Under the pieces are notes generated by a model. It searched no databases, was not told the DNA's origin, and was given only the letters and a program-made list of their open reading frames with translations. Source: Ottelia alismoides (lineage: Eukaryota; Streptophyta; Magnoliopsida; Alismatales; Hydrocharitaceae). Taken from it: 64,000 nucleotides of DNA. Made by a program: the position numbers and the translations under genes. Below are positions 23,587-35,259 of this stretch, piece after piece. The stretch lies in assembly GCA_037367405.1 (NCBI GenBank), contig JAZKJV010010762.1, positions 310,001 through 374,000 of the forward strand, read 5' to 3'. How positions within the stretch are numbered: position 1 is the first letter of the stretch; each line of letters opens with the position of its first letter.

Positions 23587-25027
23587 AATCAAATCTCTGT
23601 ACTAGTAACTTCATCAATGACCAATCATCCAAACAGAATCTCAAATCATCCCCACATCTCAAATTCCATCTGAGGATCGGCCTCACTACCGAGAACATGT
23701 GCATCAATCCCTTCCAGAACACAAATGAATATGACTAACACAAAACAATTATGCAGATGGCTCTTCCACATGCTCATGTAGGCATGTTGGCAAAACAAAA
23801 ATGAATCGAACTTTATAAAGAGAATATTGAAAAAAATTAGTGACTAAGCAAAAGCGAAGAAATGTAGTAAGTAGTCTACACAAACGGAGAGGATAGAGGG
23901 ATTCTGCTAATGCAAGCAAGAAGTATACATGTCAGCATGGTGGTAGGTTGAGTGGGCATGAAGGAGAATGGAATCAATGCGAGGGTGACTTGTTTAAAGA
24001 GAGGCAACATGTTCATCTTCTTGCCATCTTTCCAGGAGGGAAACCAAGTGCATGAGAGTCTACAAGATGAAAGATATGGAACCAGAAAGAACCGAGTTTT
24101 ATTAAGCCAACGGATGTGGTTGTCCAAAAATATGTCACAAAAGACAAAAGACGATCTCCAGACAAGAGTTACAACTCTAATCCATACAAGATCTACTAAG
24201 GCAATTGGACTAAAGTACAACGTCAACACAAGGCCTAGAAAATATGAATACTATATCATTCCTCTACAACTTAAGCATCCAAATCGTCATGGAAGGCCTA
24301 AAGCACTCCACTCTACGAAGATAAACTCTTCTATGTTTCTTAAACATACATATACATGTTCTTAAGCTTTGATCTGAACATTGTCTTCGAATCCGAGCTG
24401 TATTCATTATATCCGAGTATTATGTATTGAATCTGAACTTTATATGCTACATTTATGGGCTATAGCTTACTGTGAATAATAAAATTTAAAGTGAAGATCT
24501 GAATGCTTTTACTTAAGTTCGAGGTTAATTGGAAATTTAGTAGTAAAATGTCGTTAATTACTAACTTCTTACTTTATTAGTTAATTAATTAGTACATACA
24601 TACTATTCGGTAGTAACTATTAGGCCAGATGATTTTTATTAGGTTATGAACGCACAACAGAAGATGTGATAATAATAATAATGGCCTAAATTTACTCCAT
24701 CTTCCCTGATAAGAGTGTAGTTTTATTCTTTAAAAAAAATAAGAGGGTAGTTTTATTTTATTTATTGATATGCAAACTATGAAAACTTTAATTTATTAGA
24801 AAATCATCCTTTTAAGCCATTTCCGTGTAATATATCCCAACAGATCGGAGAAATATCCACTTCCGGATTTGTTGATACGAGACTAAAATCGATATTTAAA
24901 CATTGCCTGTAATCTCCACTGAAGGAGCACAATGAAGGAATACATTCTCCTCCGTCATCATGCCGATTGATCATGTGCACATCATCCACATCCAGAACAA
25001 AGAGTAAAGCCTATATATGTCTGGAGG
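23587..25027. other. AT-rich spacer, no gene seen
   Basis: The longest frames are 23876-24229 on the minus strand and 23952-24365 on the plus strand. They overlap each other antisense, lack domains and have ordinary spacer composition. Nothing else was recognised. Confidence 0.45.
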
Positions 25028-25035
25028 TGGTGAGC

Positions 25036-26471
25036 AAGGTCTTAAATGTCGGATTTCGGTTTCGTTTTGGTCGGTGCGGAAAGAGAAATTCGGTGTAATT
25101 TCGATGGAATTTCGGTGAAATGGCCAGAAACCGGAGAAATTACTTGAAAACTCATTTTTTTTCTAAAATTAAGATTTCTAATATTCTTTAACTCAATAAA
25201 TGATATAAAATACATAGATTTTGTACTAATAGTAAGATATTAACATGATATATTACATTAAATTTCCATCCAATCGCTCCAACAATTAAAAAGTAGTCTA
25301 CTGCTAAGAATCAGAACCCGATTTGCAATCAAAATTAGAAGCCATTAGTTTCACCTCTTGAATTTGAAGAGAATGGTGACATGCGCAATAATAACATAGA
25401 AAAACATAGGCCAACAAATAATACTAGCAAACCTACACACGAACACAAATCTTTTTAACGTGTATGTCTAATAGATGCATTGTATAGATTGTGATTGTAA
25501 AATATATGCTATACAAGACACAAACAAATAAGCTAATACCAAGAAACTTCGTAACATTCACAAGCATGATATACATCCAACCTGATAGTAGGCAAATACT
25601 TACAGTCACAATATTTGGAATGTTGCTAACAAATAAGTACTCGTACAACCACACATACTCCTTGTAGTAGTCAAAAGCCGCAATAAAGTGATGCCTTAAA
25701 TTTTGAATTTCGATTTCGTTTCGCCATGTCCATGAAGAGAACTTTCGAAGAATTGTGGTGAAATCGTCAAAAATCTTGGAAATGACTCTCAACTTGACTT
25801 TTCTCAAAAGCTAAGGTTTTTAATATTCCTAAGTCAATAAATAAAAAGAAATGCACACTTATTTGTAAAATAGAATTGTAAATATATATTTCAAAATAAT
25901 ATTATCGTCATAATCACCACGCGTGTTGATATTTTGAGCAGCGTGTTGCCTATAGTCATAACTATATACTAAACTCGAAGCAAAAACCATAATAATCATG
26001 TCATCAATAATAATGAGGTGACACATATAATAACTATTAATCAAAACATATATATCAAAATAAATAAAGAACAAAAGAATAATGCTATTCAGTTAAAACA
26101 TGCATTTAACTCTTAAATATTGTGTCTAACTAATTTGATTGGGATTTAGATCTAAAATTTAGAAACTAACTAAAGAAACTTCTTCAAACAATGTAAGCAC
26201 TCTAAAAACTCAACACATCAACGAATAAATAAGTGAAAATTCATATATATATATATATATGTGAATTTCGATGAAAGTGAAGGGTATATTCACTTATTTT
26301 TGTTGTTTATCTGAAATGACATGCAATTTCGATGAAATTCCGTTGACATTTCGGTGATAGTTTGTTGAAATCCTGGAAAAAGAAATAAGGTGTCGTTTCA
26401 ATCTCGGTGACCTAAAGAAATGGAAATTTCAGAGAAATTCAGTGGAATTTTGTTGAAATTTGAGGCCCTAA
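25036..26471. mobile_element. Long MITE-family element, copy C (1436 bp)
   Basis: It has the same termini as the short copies (AAGGTCTTAAATGTCGG at the left, GAAATTTGAGGCCCTAA at the right) and is flanked by TGGTGAGC (25028-25035) and TGGTGAGT (26472-26479). The interior appears tandemly duplicated. A second left-end-like sequence (TGCCTTAAATTTTGAATTTCG) starts near 25692 and, like the first, is followed by the ATTTCG-rich block and then by TTAATATTC...AGTCAATAAAT. There is no transposase; the 124-codon minus-strand frame at 25433-25807 lacks one. It may be a pair of nested or tandem longer copies. Confidence 0.7.
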
Positions 26472-26479
26472 TGGTGAGT

Positions 26480-27439
26480 GAGAACCATGATGGAATAACA
26501 AGATAGATTGTATAATGAAAACTTCATATATATATATAGATACATACACACACATATATGAAAATATTCCAATCCCTATACAAACCATATGTTGAAATAT
26601 AAATTACAGCTAGGATAGGGTCCTATCACAAATAGACAAACAACTAGTGTGACCAAGAGGTAAAATAAGAAAAGCGCGATTAAGGTAATTTAGGCATGCG
26701 CATGAAGGCCATAATTAATACATGCGAGTTAAAAACTTAAAAAGACTCGTGTAAGAGGCAAGGAAGACCAAAGAAGTTTTGAAATGAAAGGACGATACGA
26801 CCGACCGACATATAAGATCATGTAGGACCTAACAAGATTTATTTGGAGGCAACAAATTCATGTAACTCAGCAAAAAAGTTGGAGAAGTTGTTGTTTTTGT
26901 TGTTAATAAACAACCACTAGATTAAAGACATAAAAACAAGGTAATAATATAAAACCTTGAGGTGTGTGAATACCGACGAACAATTGCTAGAAGTGTCAAT
27001 ATTTTGGATGGTGTTTACCCTAATCATATTTACATTGTACAAAAAGACAATAAGATAGATTACAAAAAAAACTCAATTATGCACCGATTCCCAATTATGT
27101 CGATACTGATATATCAACGATATATCACCAATAAATCACAATATCTCTAATCCCGATGATATTGACACACTTTATATTAGTGATCGGGGTTTCGTGATTT
27201 GGTGGTCTCTTTCTGGTGATGTTTTGAATTTGTCTTGAATCAGAGCTATTAGATTAAGGTATTTAGTCTAGCATTCTCAATAGGTCGAATAAAGACTCTG
27301 ATCAAGAAATCCATTTAGGCCGGCAAACAAGTACGTGAGGGACCTTCTACTAACTGCCTTCTCAATATTTTTGTTAATGATGACAGTAGGAGTCTCGCCA
27401 AGACCGTCAATCTTTTCTACGGATAGGAAGAGAGTATGA
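26480..27439. other. AT-rich spacer, no gene seen
   Basis: It includes AT dinucleotide runs and CGATATAT-type words around 27100-27160. No coding sequence, RNA gene or defined repeat was recognised before the LINE-B remnant begins. Confidence 0.45.
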
Positions 27440-28158
27440 GCATGATGCTGAGGTGGAGGGTTATGCCACTAGGAAACAATCTATGAAGTTGGCGATAATA
27501 GATAAAAGGTTGACTTTGTTCAGATGGGAGTCTATGCAGATGTGAGATCAACGTAGGTCTTTAGCCCATGAGGAGGTGTTGAAGCAATATGCTAGAGGAT
27601 GCTTAAGATTTATAGGAGGACTTAAGAAGCATAGGAGTGGTCCAAAAATTATTGAGGATCGGAAGCACGAGACAAAGTAGAGGTAGAGGCCCAACCAGAA
27701 GTGGGTGGAGTGGGATGTGAACACTAAATTCTTCCATGATGTGACTAGTGGTCAACGTCGGCATAATATCATCCACTAGATTAAGGTGGAGGGAGAGGTG
27801 GTTCATGGAGAGATTGTTGTGGCAATGGCGGTAACCCATCATTTCAAGGATGTTAGGTGTCACTTGTCACCCAATGGATCACAACGGATGGGATTGGGGG
27901 TTTCTCATATTTCTCTAGTAATGAGGCAGAGGGGCTGACTGAAGGGTTTGATTTGCAGGAGGTTTGGAAGGTTGTGTTTGCACTTAACCCTGAATAGTGA
28001 CCTGGATCGGATGCTTTTTCGGTATGCTTTATCAGGGAGTGTTGGGATCGACTGGTTGAGGTGATGGTTATGGTTGTTGAATTCGCCTTGGGGAATTTTG
28101 GATTCGATCATCTAGATTGTTCTCTCTTAATTTTACTACCCAAGAAGGATGTCATCTC
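27440..28158 (+). pseudogene. LINE-B ORF2, piece 1 (pre-RT and start of RT)
   Basis: Contains NTKFFHDVTSGQRRHNII, equivalent to the NSSFHRVASNRRRSNLI block of LINE-A, then PGSDAF (for the RT PPGPDGF block) and SLLILLPKKD (the LIPK motif). Several in-frame stops. It ends in the target duplication of LINE-A. Confidence 0.8.
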
Positions 28159-31100
28159 CTGGAATGTTATTAGGGGAATGGGGTGGTGGAAGCAGCGGGG
28201 GTGGTGCCTTCTTGGGTCTGCAAGAAGGTTACTAAATGAAGATCCTCTCCTGGAATGTTAGGGGAATGGGGGATGCGGCTAAGAGAAATATTCTGGGGTC
28301 AAGATTCAGGGAGTGGGGGTGCGACGTCGTCCTTTTGCAAGAAACCAAGTTGGCCTCTCTGGATGATGATGTTTGGCGCTCTCTAGCGGCGGGGGCTCTT
28401 GATGAGTTCTCTGCTTTATCTGCTTCTGGGAGTGCTGGGGGTTTGCTTATTGCTTGGAAGTCATCTGGGTTCTCCCTTATCTCTACTGTGAAGGGCAACC
28501 ATTCAGTCTCTGTTCTGCTCACAAGGAAGGAGGACTCTCATTCGCTCCTTTTCTCTTGCGCTTACGGCCCTTGTGATGCGGCTCGTAGGAAGGAACTTTG
28601 GGACGAGCTTCGCACGATCTCGCTGGACAACGTGGATATTCCTTGGCTGATTGGGGGAGATTTCAATGTCACGTTACGCTCCTCTGACAGGCCCCGATCC
28701 AAGGGAGGCTCCGACTCGGGCTCGGCGGATTTCGCGGACTTCGTCAACGACATGGCTCTACAAGATTTAACGGCATCGGACGTGAGGTTCACTTGGAGGA
28801 ACTCTTCCTCGAAATCTTGCATTGACAGGTTTCTCGCGTCAATGACTTTCATGGAGCTTTTCCCTCTGGCGATGGTCCTCTCTCGACCTCGTGCCTTCTC
28901 GGACCAAACTCCAATCATCTGGGACTCCAAGGTGTCTTCTCCGGCGGCAAGGTTCTTAAGATATGAGAGGTGCTGGCTGCTTGAGGATGATTTCCGTGTG
29001 CTGGTGTCCTCTTCTTGGGCGGAGGCTTGCGAGGGTCGGTCGGCGGTGGTGAGGTTTCGGAAGAAGCTCGCGCGTCTCAGAGGCGTCCTTTCACAGTTCA
29101 AGAAGAGGTCGCGGGAGGCTAGGTTGTCTGCCAGGAAGGATGCGGAAGCCGTCGTTGCCGACCTGGACACCTTGGAGGGGCTGAGGGAGCTCTGCGTTGA
29201 AGAGCTGGTCTCCAGGTCTGCGGCTGTCGCTGCGGTTGAGAAGGAGGAAAGAATGAGGGTGGCGGATAGGCGCCAGAGAGCGAAGCTGAAGTGGATCAAG
29301 GAAGGAGACGCTAATTCCTCCTTTCACAGGGTCGCCTCTAACAGGAGGCGGTCAAACTTGATTCGGTCGATTTCGTTCGGGGATCGCGAGGTGGTGGGCG
29401 AGGAGGCGATTGGGAATGCGGTGGCCGAACACTTCAGGGACTTCTCTACAATTCGTATGCCTCGTCGTTGGTGCTGGGTGGGGGATGATGACTCGAAGCT
29501 CTCGTCCGCGCGTTGTGCGGAGTTGATTAAGGAGATCTCCCTCGACGAGGTCAAGGCTGCTGTCTGGGATCTCAATGCCGATGCCCCGCCTGGTCCCGAT
29601 GGATTTCCTATTGCCTTTTACAAAGATTTCTGGGAGGTGGTGGGGCTGGAGGTCTGGGAGGTGGTTGTGGAATTTTGTGCGGGAAACTTGGGCTTCGATG
29701 GGATCAATAGGGCTCTTATTGTTCTTATTCCTAAATCTCAATCTCCTCTTGCTATTGAGGACTTTCGGCCGATCGCTATCTCAAATGCTTTATACTTGAT
29801 TGTTGCGAAAGTGCTGGCGAGGAGGCTTGCGGTGGTGTTGGATGATTTGATCCATCCCTCGCAGGTGGCTTTCATTCATGGCCGCCTGATCTCCGATGTG
29901 ACGGCTCTTGCTTCGGAAATGGTTGACAGTTGGTTGAGGAGGGGGAAACAGGGGATTCTTTGGAAGGTAGACTTCGCAAAGGCCTACGACTCCTTGGACT
30001 GGAACTTTCTCTGGTCGGTGTTGCGTGCTCGTGGTTTTCCAAATTTGTGGATCTCCTGGATGCGCCGATGCGTTACTACGGCGTCTTTCTCTATCATGCT
30101 GAATGGCCATATCGTTGGTAGCCCCTTTCAGCCTAGGAGGGGTGTTCGGCAGGGGTGCCCTCTGGCACCCATGCTTTTCGTTATTGCGGCGGATGTGCTT
30201 CCAAGAATGGCGGATAGGGTGGTCGCGCGGGGCTTCTCATCGGGCTTCTCGTGCGACTTCAGGAACACTCCTACTCTACAGTATGCGGATGACACCATCG
30301 CCTTCATCGAGGGGGGCTTGGAGGAGGTCAGAGGGATGGCGGTCACCATGACCATTTTTAGTGAGCTCTCGGGGCTCCGCATCAACCAATCCAAGTCAAA
30401 AGTGATTCCTTTCGCTTGGGATGAGCGGTCCGCGGCGGCGTGTGGCGTGCTTTTGGGTAGCACTCCATCTTCTCTGCCGATCGATTATCTGGGATTGCCG
30501 CTGGGCGCGAGAAGGCCAAGATTGATTCATTGGAACAGGGTGATGGACAAGGCGGAGAGAAGGCTTGCTGGTTGGAGTGCGGCTATGCTATCTCGGGGTG
30601 GCCGACTCGTGCTTATTAGGTCGGTCCTTGCCTCTATTCCCGTTTATTTCCTGTCGAATTGGGCTATCCCGGTGGGGATTAGAAGGCATCTTGAGGGCCT
30701 TATGCGGAGCTTTCTGTGGGGAAGAAGGGGTCCCGCGGCGCGGGGAATCCATCTGGTGGCATGGAAGGAGGTGGCGAAAAGAAAATGCGATGGTGGTCTC
30801 GGCATACGTAGGTTGGATCTGGTTAACGACGCGTTGATGCTAAAGTGGGTCAACAGACTTTGGGGTAGCGCCATCGGGTTCTTTCCTTCTATGTTGCGTG
30901 ATGTTCTTTCGATCGGGGTGGACATGGTGCGGGACGCCGACTCTATGCGCTCTGGTACCCCTTTTTGGAGGGGGATCGCTTCAGCGGTTAGGCGTTTCTC
31001 CCACCTGTTCAAGCCGGCGCTGGGGGATGGGAATTCTTTCCTCTTCTGGCGCGACGCCTGGGCGGGGGACACCTCTCTCGATGTCTCTTTCCCCCGTCTC

Positions 31101-31961
31101 TGTGCTCTGGCTTCTGACTCTAGCGTGTCGGTGGCATCCTCTTGGAGCGGGGGCGACTGGTTCCCTACTTTTGCTAGCAACCTTTCAGACGAGCGATTTG
31201 ATGAATACTTAAGGCTTCTCCAACTCCTTAGGGCTGCGCCAAAGCCTTCGACTACCAGGGATCATTGGGTTTGGCGCGACGGCATTTTCTCTTCGAGGCG
31301 GGCGTTCATGGTCATCTCTCAACAGTAGACATCTGACCGAAACCTCCTCTGCAAGGATCTTGGTTGGTTGTGGCGCATAAAGCTTCCAGAGAGGGTGATT
31401 TTTTTCCTTTGGCTATTGAGACGTGGGAGGGTCTTGACCCGAGATAGATGTGCAAAGTTTGTCTCGGGGACTGATTCCATGGACTGTGTGCTGTGTGGCG
31501 ACAATGTGGAGACTTTGCAGCACCTTTTTTTCCTATGTCCGAGCTCTAGCACGATCTGGGATGACCTCAATGCTTCTTGGGTCAACGCATCTTCAGCTGA
31601 CTCGTTCTGGGACTCTATGCGCTCAAATGCTGATCGGCCAAGGAGGGAGTTGCTCCGCCCCTTCGCTTGTACCTGGGCGCTGTGGATCGCTAGGAACGCA
31701 AAGATTTTCAGGGGTCAAAGGTTTTACAAGGAGAATGTCTTAGCTCACGTTGATCTACTTATGAATGACTGGCTGCTCCTGTAATGCTTTTGTCATGTGT
31801 TCTTTCTTTTTTGGACTGGGGCCTCAGGCGGGATCCTCTCGATCCTTCGTGTCTGTATTTCTTTACCTCCGTCTTCTCCCCTTCATCGTTTTTTAATAAT
31901 ATATTTTGGGGCGAACACCACGGTGTGGTTCCCCCGAAGTGCTTTGGCTTCAAAAAAAAAA
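28159..31961 (+). mobile_element. LINE-A: nearly intact L1-type LINE inserted in LINE-B
   Basis: It has a target duplication of 12 to 14 bp ((AA)GGATGTCATCTC at 28145-28158 and 31960-31973) and a 10-base A tail ending at 31961, the hallmarks of target-primed reverse transcription. It carries a full-length ORF2 but no ORF1, so it is 5'-truncated only 77 bp before ORF2. The very 5' end repeats the ORF2 start: CTGGAATGTTA and GGGGAATGG occur at about 28159-28182 and again from 28249. The 3' UTR is 31785-31951. The insertion is in the same direction as its host. Confidence 0.95.
28236..31784 (+). pseudogene. LINE-A ORF2: endonuclease, reverse transcriptase, zinc domain; one in-frame stop
   Basis: ORF2 nicks target DNA and copies the LINE RNA there. 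The 1182-codon frame is interrupted only by TAG at 31326-31328. The endonuclease domain is at about residues 1-230: LSWNVRGMG at the start, LQETKL, then GGDFN at 140-144. The final SDH motif reads SDQ at 222-224, so the catalytic histidine appears replaced. RT is at about 430-740: PPGPDGFP, LIPKS, DFRPIAI, DFAKAYDSLDW, RQGCPLAP and YADD at 683-686. After the stop comes the zf-RVT domain (RVIFFLWLLRRG, CVLCGDNVETLQHLFFLC) to a TAA at 31782-31784. High GC sets it apart from the AT-rich flanks. The stop could be recent. Confidence 0.93.
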
Positions 31962-31973
31962 GGATGTCATCTC

Positions 31974-32412
31974 TCGAGTGGAGGACTTCCGACCCATTGT
32001 GCTTTCCAACGAGTGTACTTGATCGTTGCAAAATTACTGGAGAACAACCTACATGGGTTATTGGGGAGGATTATCTCGCGTGTGCAAAGGGCCTTTTTAT
32101 TGGGTAGGAAGAAGATGGATTATGTGGTTCTGGCATCAGAGGTGGTGGTCGATTGAAGGAAGAATAAGACTTAGTAAATTCTATGAAAGGTGGATTTTCC
32201 AAAGCTTATGATTGTGTGATTGGTATTTCCTTTGGGCTTCGTTGTATTTGGAAGGGATTTCCTGAAAGTTGGATTGCATGGATGAAGAGGTATGTTATGA
32301 CCTCTTCTTGTGATGTCTTCATTAATGGGCAGTGTAAAGGTGGTTTTTTCCAACCTCAGAAAGGGATTTGTCAAGGATGTCCCTAAGCCCTATTGATGTT
32401 TGTCTTGGTGGC
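31974..32412 (+). pseudogene. LINE-B ORF2, piece 2 (RT palm)
   Basis: RT blocks from RVEDFRPIVLSN to KGGFFQPQKGICQGCP, then LLMFVLVA, where the LTR element at 32413 begins. Stops and frameshifts are frequent. Confidence 0.82.
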
Positions 32413-32887
32413 TAATGCAATATTCCCCAAATTGACAGGTCAAGTCAGATCGAAGCCATCACGGATTCGAGGATCTTTCTAAATTAGCGACTTTCGTCCC
32501 TAATTAGTTTTTTTAATTAGTTGCTTATTTTATTTAAATAGACTACGATAATAATCTCAACATTTATGGTAGAGAAGATTAGTTAGAGTCAAATTTGAAA
32601 GTCAGTTAGAGTCGTTAGAATATGTTAGGATTTTATTATTCACTTTCTAATTTTGTAATCTCACCCCTCCTATATAAAGAGGATGGTAGGCATCGGTTTC
32701 GGGCAGTTCAGAATATATGAAAATTTAATATTATCTCTCTGTCTCTCTCCCCGCGCGATCTCCACGATTCCTCTCCGAAATCCTGCACAACCGGCACGGT
32801 CTTCTCTTCTCATGCCCTCTAATTTCTTCTCCACCAAATATTTCCAGCGTTAAAATTATTTTCACCGTTGGATTTTTATCTGCATCA
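32413..32887 (+). repeat. 5' LTR of the non-autonomous element
   Basis: 475 bp. It begins TAATGCAATATT (the right copy has TGATGC) and ends CTGCATCA. A TATA box (TATATAAAG) is at 32671-32679, followed by a CT-rich presumed R/U5 part. Confidence 0.9.
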
Positions 32888-33142
32888 ATTGATATCATAT
32901 CATGGAAATCGAATCGTTCTTACGATTCGATGATCTTGTTGTATATTGGCACTTGAAGTTTGATCTGAGTCGTCTCTCCCATGGTTCGCCTTCACGCTCG
33001 CATCAACAAAGATTCAAGCATCGTCTTCAAGCAAGCATCAAGTTACAAATATGGTTAGATTCATTGTTCAAGGAAGAAATATTAGTCAACAAAAAAATTA
33101 AGGCCGTCGCACTTCCAATGCAACCTGATTTTCACTCTCTTT

Positions 33143-33455
33143 CGGAATGAAGCAATCAGAAAGAAAGTTGGTGTTGCTCCGATCGAGGATAAGATGCGAG
33201 AAACCCGCTTAAGATGGTTTGGTCATTTGCAAAGAAGACCAGCTGATGTACCAGTTAGGAGATGCGAGTGTTGGGATGTTGAGCCGGCTAAGAGAGGGTG
33301 GGGACGACCCAAGAAGTGTTGGAAAGAGACCATACGAAGGGATCTTTGTTTTGTGGATATAAGCCCGGGATTGACCCAAGATAGATCTGAATGGAGGCGA
33401 AGAATCGATGTAGCCGACCCTACTTAATCGTGGGAAAAGGCTTTGTCGTTGTTGT
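33143..33455 (+). mobile_element. 5'-truncated RTE-type LINE fragment
   Basis: The frame encodes the C-terminal end of an RTE-clade LINE protein: RNEAIRKKVGVAPIEDKM, then LRWFGHLQRRP, KRGWGRPKKCWKET and EWRRRIDVADPT, with a stop at 33425-33427. Its short 3' tail (ATCGTGGGAAAAGGCTTTG, then TTG repeats) is typical of the clade. Only the last 95 or so codons remain. The tail is shared with the SINEs at 6365 and 16562. No convincing target duplication was found. Confidence 0.88.
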
Positions 33456-33724
33456 AATTCAACAAAATGAAGATGATTTTATTCAAGATGAAAATCTCAA
33501 TGTTACAACATCCATACAAGAAGAAAAGATGATCTAGAGCCCATCTATAATGAAATCCCATGAGATGAAGACCATGGAATCATTGATCTATTGGTGTACG
33601 TAGTGGTTGTTCAAGGAGACGTCGGATTGCCACCTCATGGCCCTGAAGCTACTGTCCATGCGAACACCCCACCCTCCACCCCCGTCAACCCCAACACCAT
33701 CGCTAATTACTCGAGGATGCTCTC

Positions 33725-34360
33725 GTGGTAGCTACGACTCGCGCTTGGCCTACGCACCACCTGTGCGCCGCCTCCGACATCTATGAGGCTGCTCTTGTGG
33801 TAGCCACGACCCATGCGTGGCCTGCAGACCACCTGTGTGCCGCCTCTGCCATCCGTGAGGTTGCTCCCATGGTAGCCACGACTCGCATGTGGCATGTGCA
33901 CCACCTGTGTGCCGCCTCCGCCATCTACGGCACTGCCTCTACGGTAATTACCGTCGTCGCCAATGCCGTTTTTCCCTCCTACGTTGCCAACATCGCCGAA
34001 GAACCATCCCTGGCACACATGGCTCCTCCCAACCCCATGCACCAGCACCTCAGATCGAGTCGGTCATCGCCTCTCCACGTGACATCCGCATCGCAACTGC
34101 TCCCACCTCTACGTCGTCGATGTTATTTGAAGGGGAAAGAAACCCTAGCTGTGATTGAGAAGTTCTCTCTAAGGGGGTTTGAATCCCTTGAAATTAGGTA
34201 TTGGAAATTCATTTGGGATAATTTCAATGAACCCCCTCCTCCAGAAAGATTTTATTCAAATTTTAAAGTTGGTGGGAACTTAAGAGGAATTGCTTTAATT
34301 GAAGGGATGGAAAATTTAAACTTCCACCACCCTCAAGCGAGAATATTTAAAGAAAGGTGA
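33725..34360 (+). CDS. Open frame with a 24-residue tandem repeat inside the non-autonomous LTR element
   Basis: A 211-codon frame whose first third is three copies of a 72-bp unit (starts at 33725, 33797 and 33869), each encoding (M/V)VATT..W...HLCAAS plus a variable end. The rest has no domain I recognise. The opposite strand is also open over much of the repeat (33707-34048), so openness alone is weak evidence. It could be a captured fragment or simply non-coding interior. Confidence 0.3.
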   Translation: MVATTRAWPTHHLCAASDIYEAALVVATTHAWPADHLCAASAIREVAPMVATTRMWHVHHLCAASAIYGTASTVITVVANAVFPSYVANIAEEPSLAHMAPPNPMHQHLRSSRSSPLHVTSASQLLPPLRRRCYLKGKETLAVIEKFSLRGFESLEIRYWKFIWDNFNEPPPPERFYSNFKVGGNLRGIALIEGMENLNFHHPQARIFKER

Positions 34361-34782
34361 TGAGAAAAAGAAATTAGAGCCGTCATCTTCTTCAATTTGG
34401 ACTAGGAGTGTGGGAATTACCTATATAAGGACCCTATGGTCTAGTATGTTACCCACATTTCCTCTCATCCTAGACTTGTGCCATTCATTCTCTATGACTT
34501 CCTCAAATTCCGCAGTGCCTGAAATGAAGATGTCCCATCAATTTTTCGAGCATCACGTCAGAGGAGCGACATCTACGTGGACGCCACCATTTGTACCACA
34601 TATGCTCTTCCAACATGAAGTTGATGGCTCCAATCACCGCATCAAGGACACATAGATTCCGTTGTTTGCTCCACATCTGTTATTTCAACATGGTATCAAG
34701 AACACTGGAATTACACCGTCGAGTCTCAAGCCGGAATATCAAGCAATTCGTTAGGAGACAGATTTTTCAAGCAGAGAAGAAT

Positions 34783-35259
34783 TGATGCAATATTTTCCAA
34801 ATTGACAGGTCAAGCCGGATTGAAGCCATCATGTATTCGGGGATTTTTCAAAATTAGGGATTTCTGTCCCTAATTAGTTATTTTAATTAATTGCTTGTTT
34901 TATTTAAATAAATTGAGATTGTAATCTCAATATTTTGGTAAATAAGTTTAGTTAGAGTCAAATTAGGAAACCATTTACAGTTGTTAAAATTGGTTAGGAT
35001 TTTATTATTCACTTTTTAATTTTGCAATCTCACCCCTCCTATATAAAGGGGATGGTAGGCATTTGTTTCGGATAGTTCAGAATATATGAAAATTTCATAT
35101 TATCTCTATCCATCTCTATTTCCCTCTCTCCATGTGATCTTTGTGATTCATCTCCGAAATCACACGCAACCGGTGCATTCTTCTCTTCTCCCGCCCTCTA
35201 ATTCCTTCTCCACTAAATAGTCAAAATTATTTTCATCGTTGGATTTTTTATATGCATCA
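34783..35259 (+). repeat. 3' LTR of the non-autonomous element
   Basis: 477 bp, the partner of 32413-32887. It starts TGATGCAATATT and ends ATGCATCA. A purine-rich GCAGAGAAGA stands just before it as a candidate polypurine tract. Confidence 0.9.

Larger units (their letters stand above)
32413..35259 (+). mobile_element. Non-autonomous LTR retrotransposon in LINE-B
   Basis: LTRs of 475 and 477 bp flank a 1895-bp interior with no gag or pol. The target duplication is GTGGC/ATGGC (32408-32412 and 35260-35264). The LTRs end in TGCATCA. The PBS-like TGATATCATATC near 32890 matches the initiator-Met site at 9 of 12 positions. The interior holds an RTE LINE fragment and a 72-bp tandem repeat. Size and lack of coding fit a LARD/TRIM-type element moved in trans. 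Removing it rejoins the LINE-B RT between FVLVA and DVLS. Two related solo LTRs sit at 55751-56227 and 56281-56994. Confidence 0.9.

Noticed and set aside
23876..24365. Overlapping frames of 117 and 137 codons in spacer
   Set aside because: They are antisense to each other with no motif or compositional sign of coding.
28562..31180. Minus-strand frames up to 245 codons under LINE-A ORF2
   Set aside because: They are antisense shadows of a GC-rich coding sequence whose plus strand has clear endonuclease and RT motifs.
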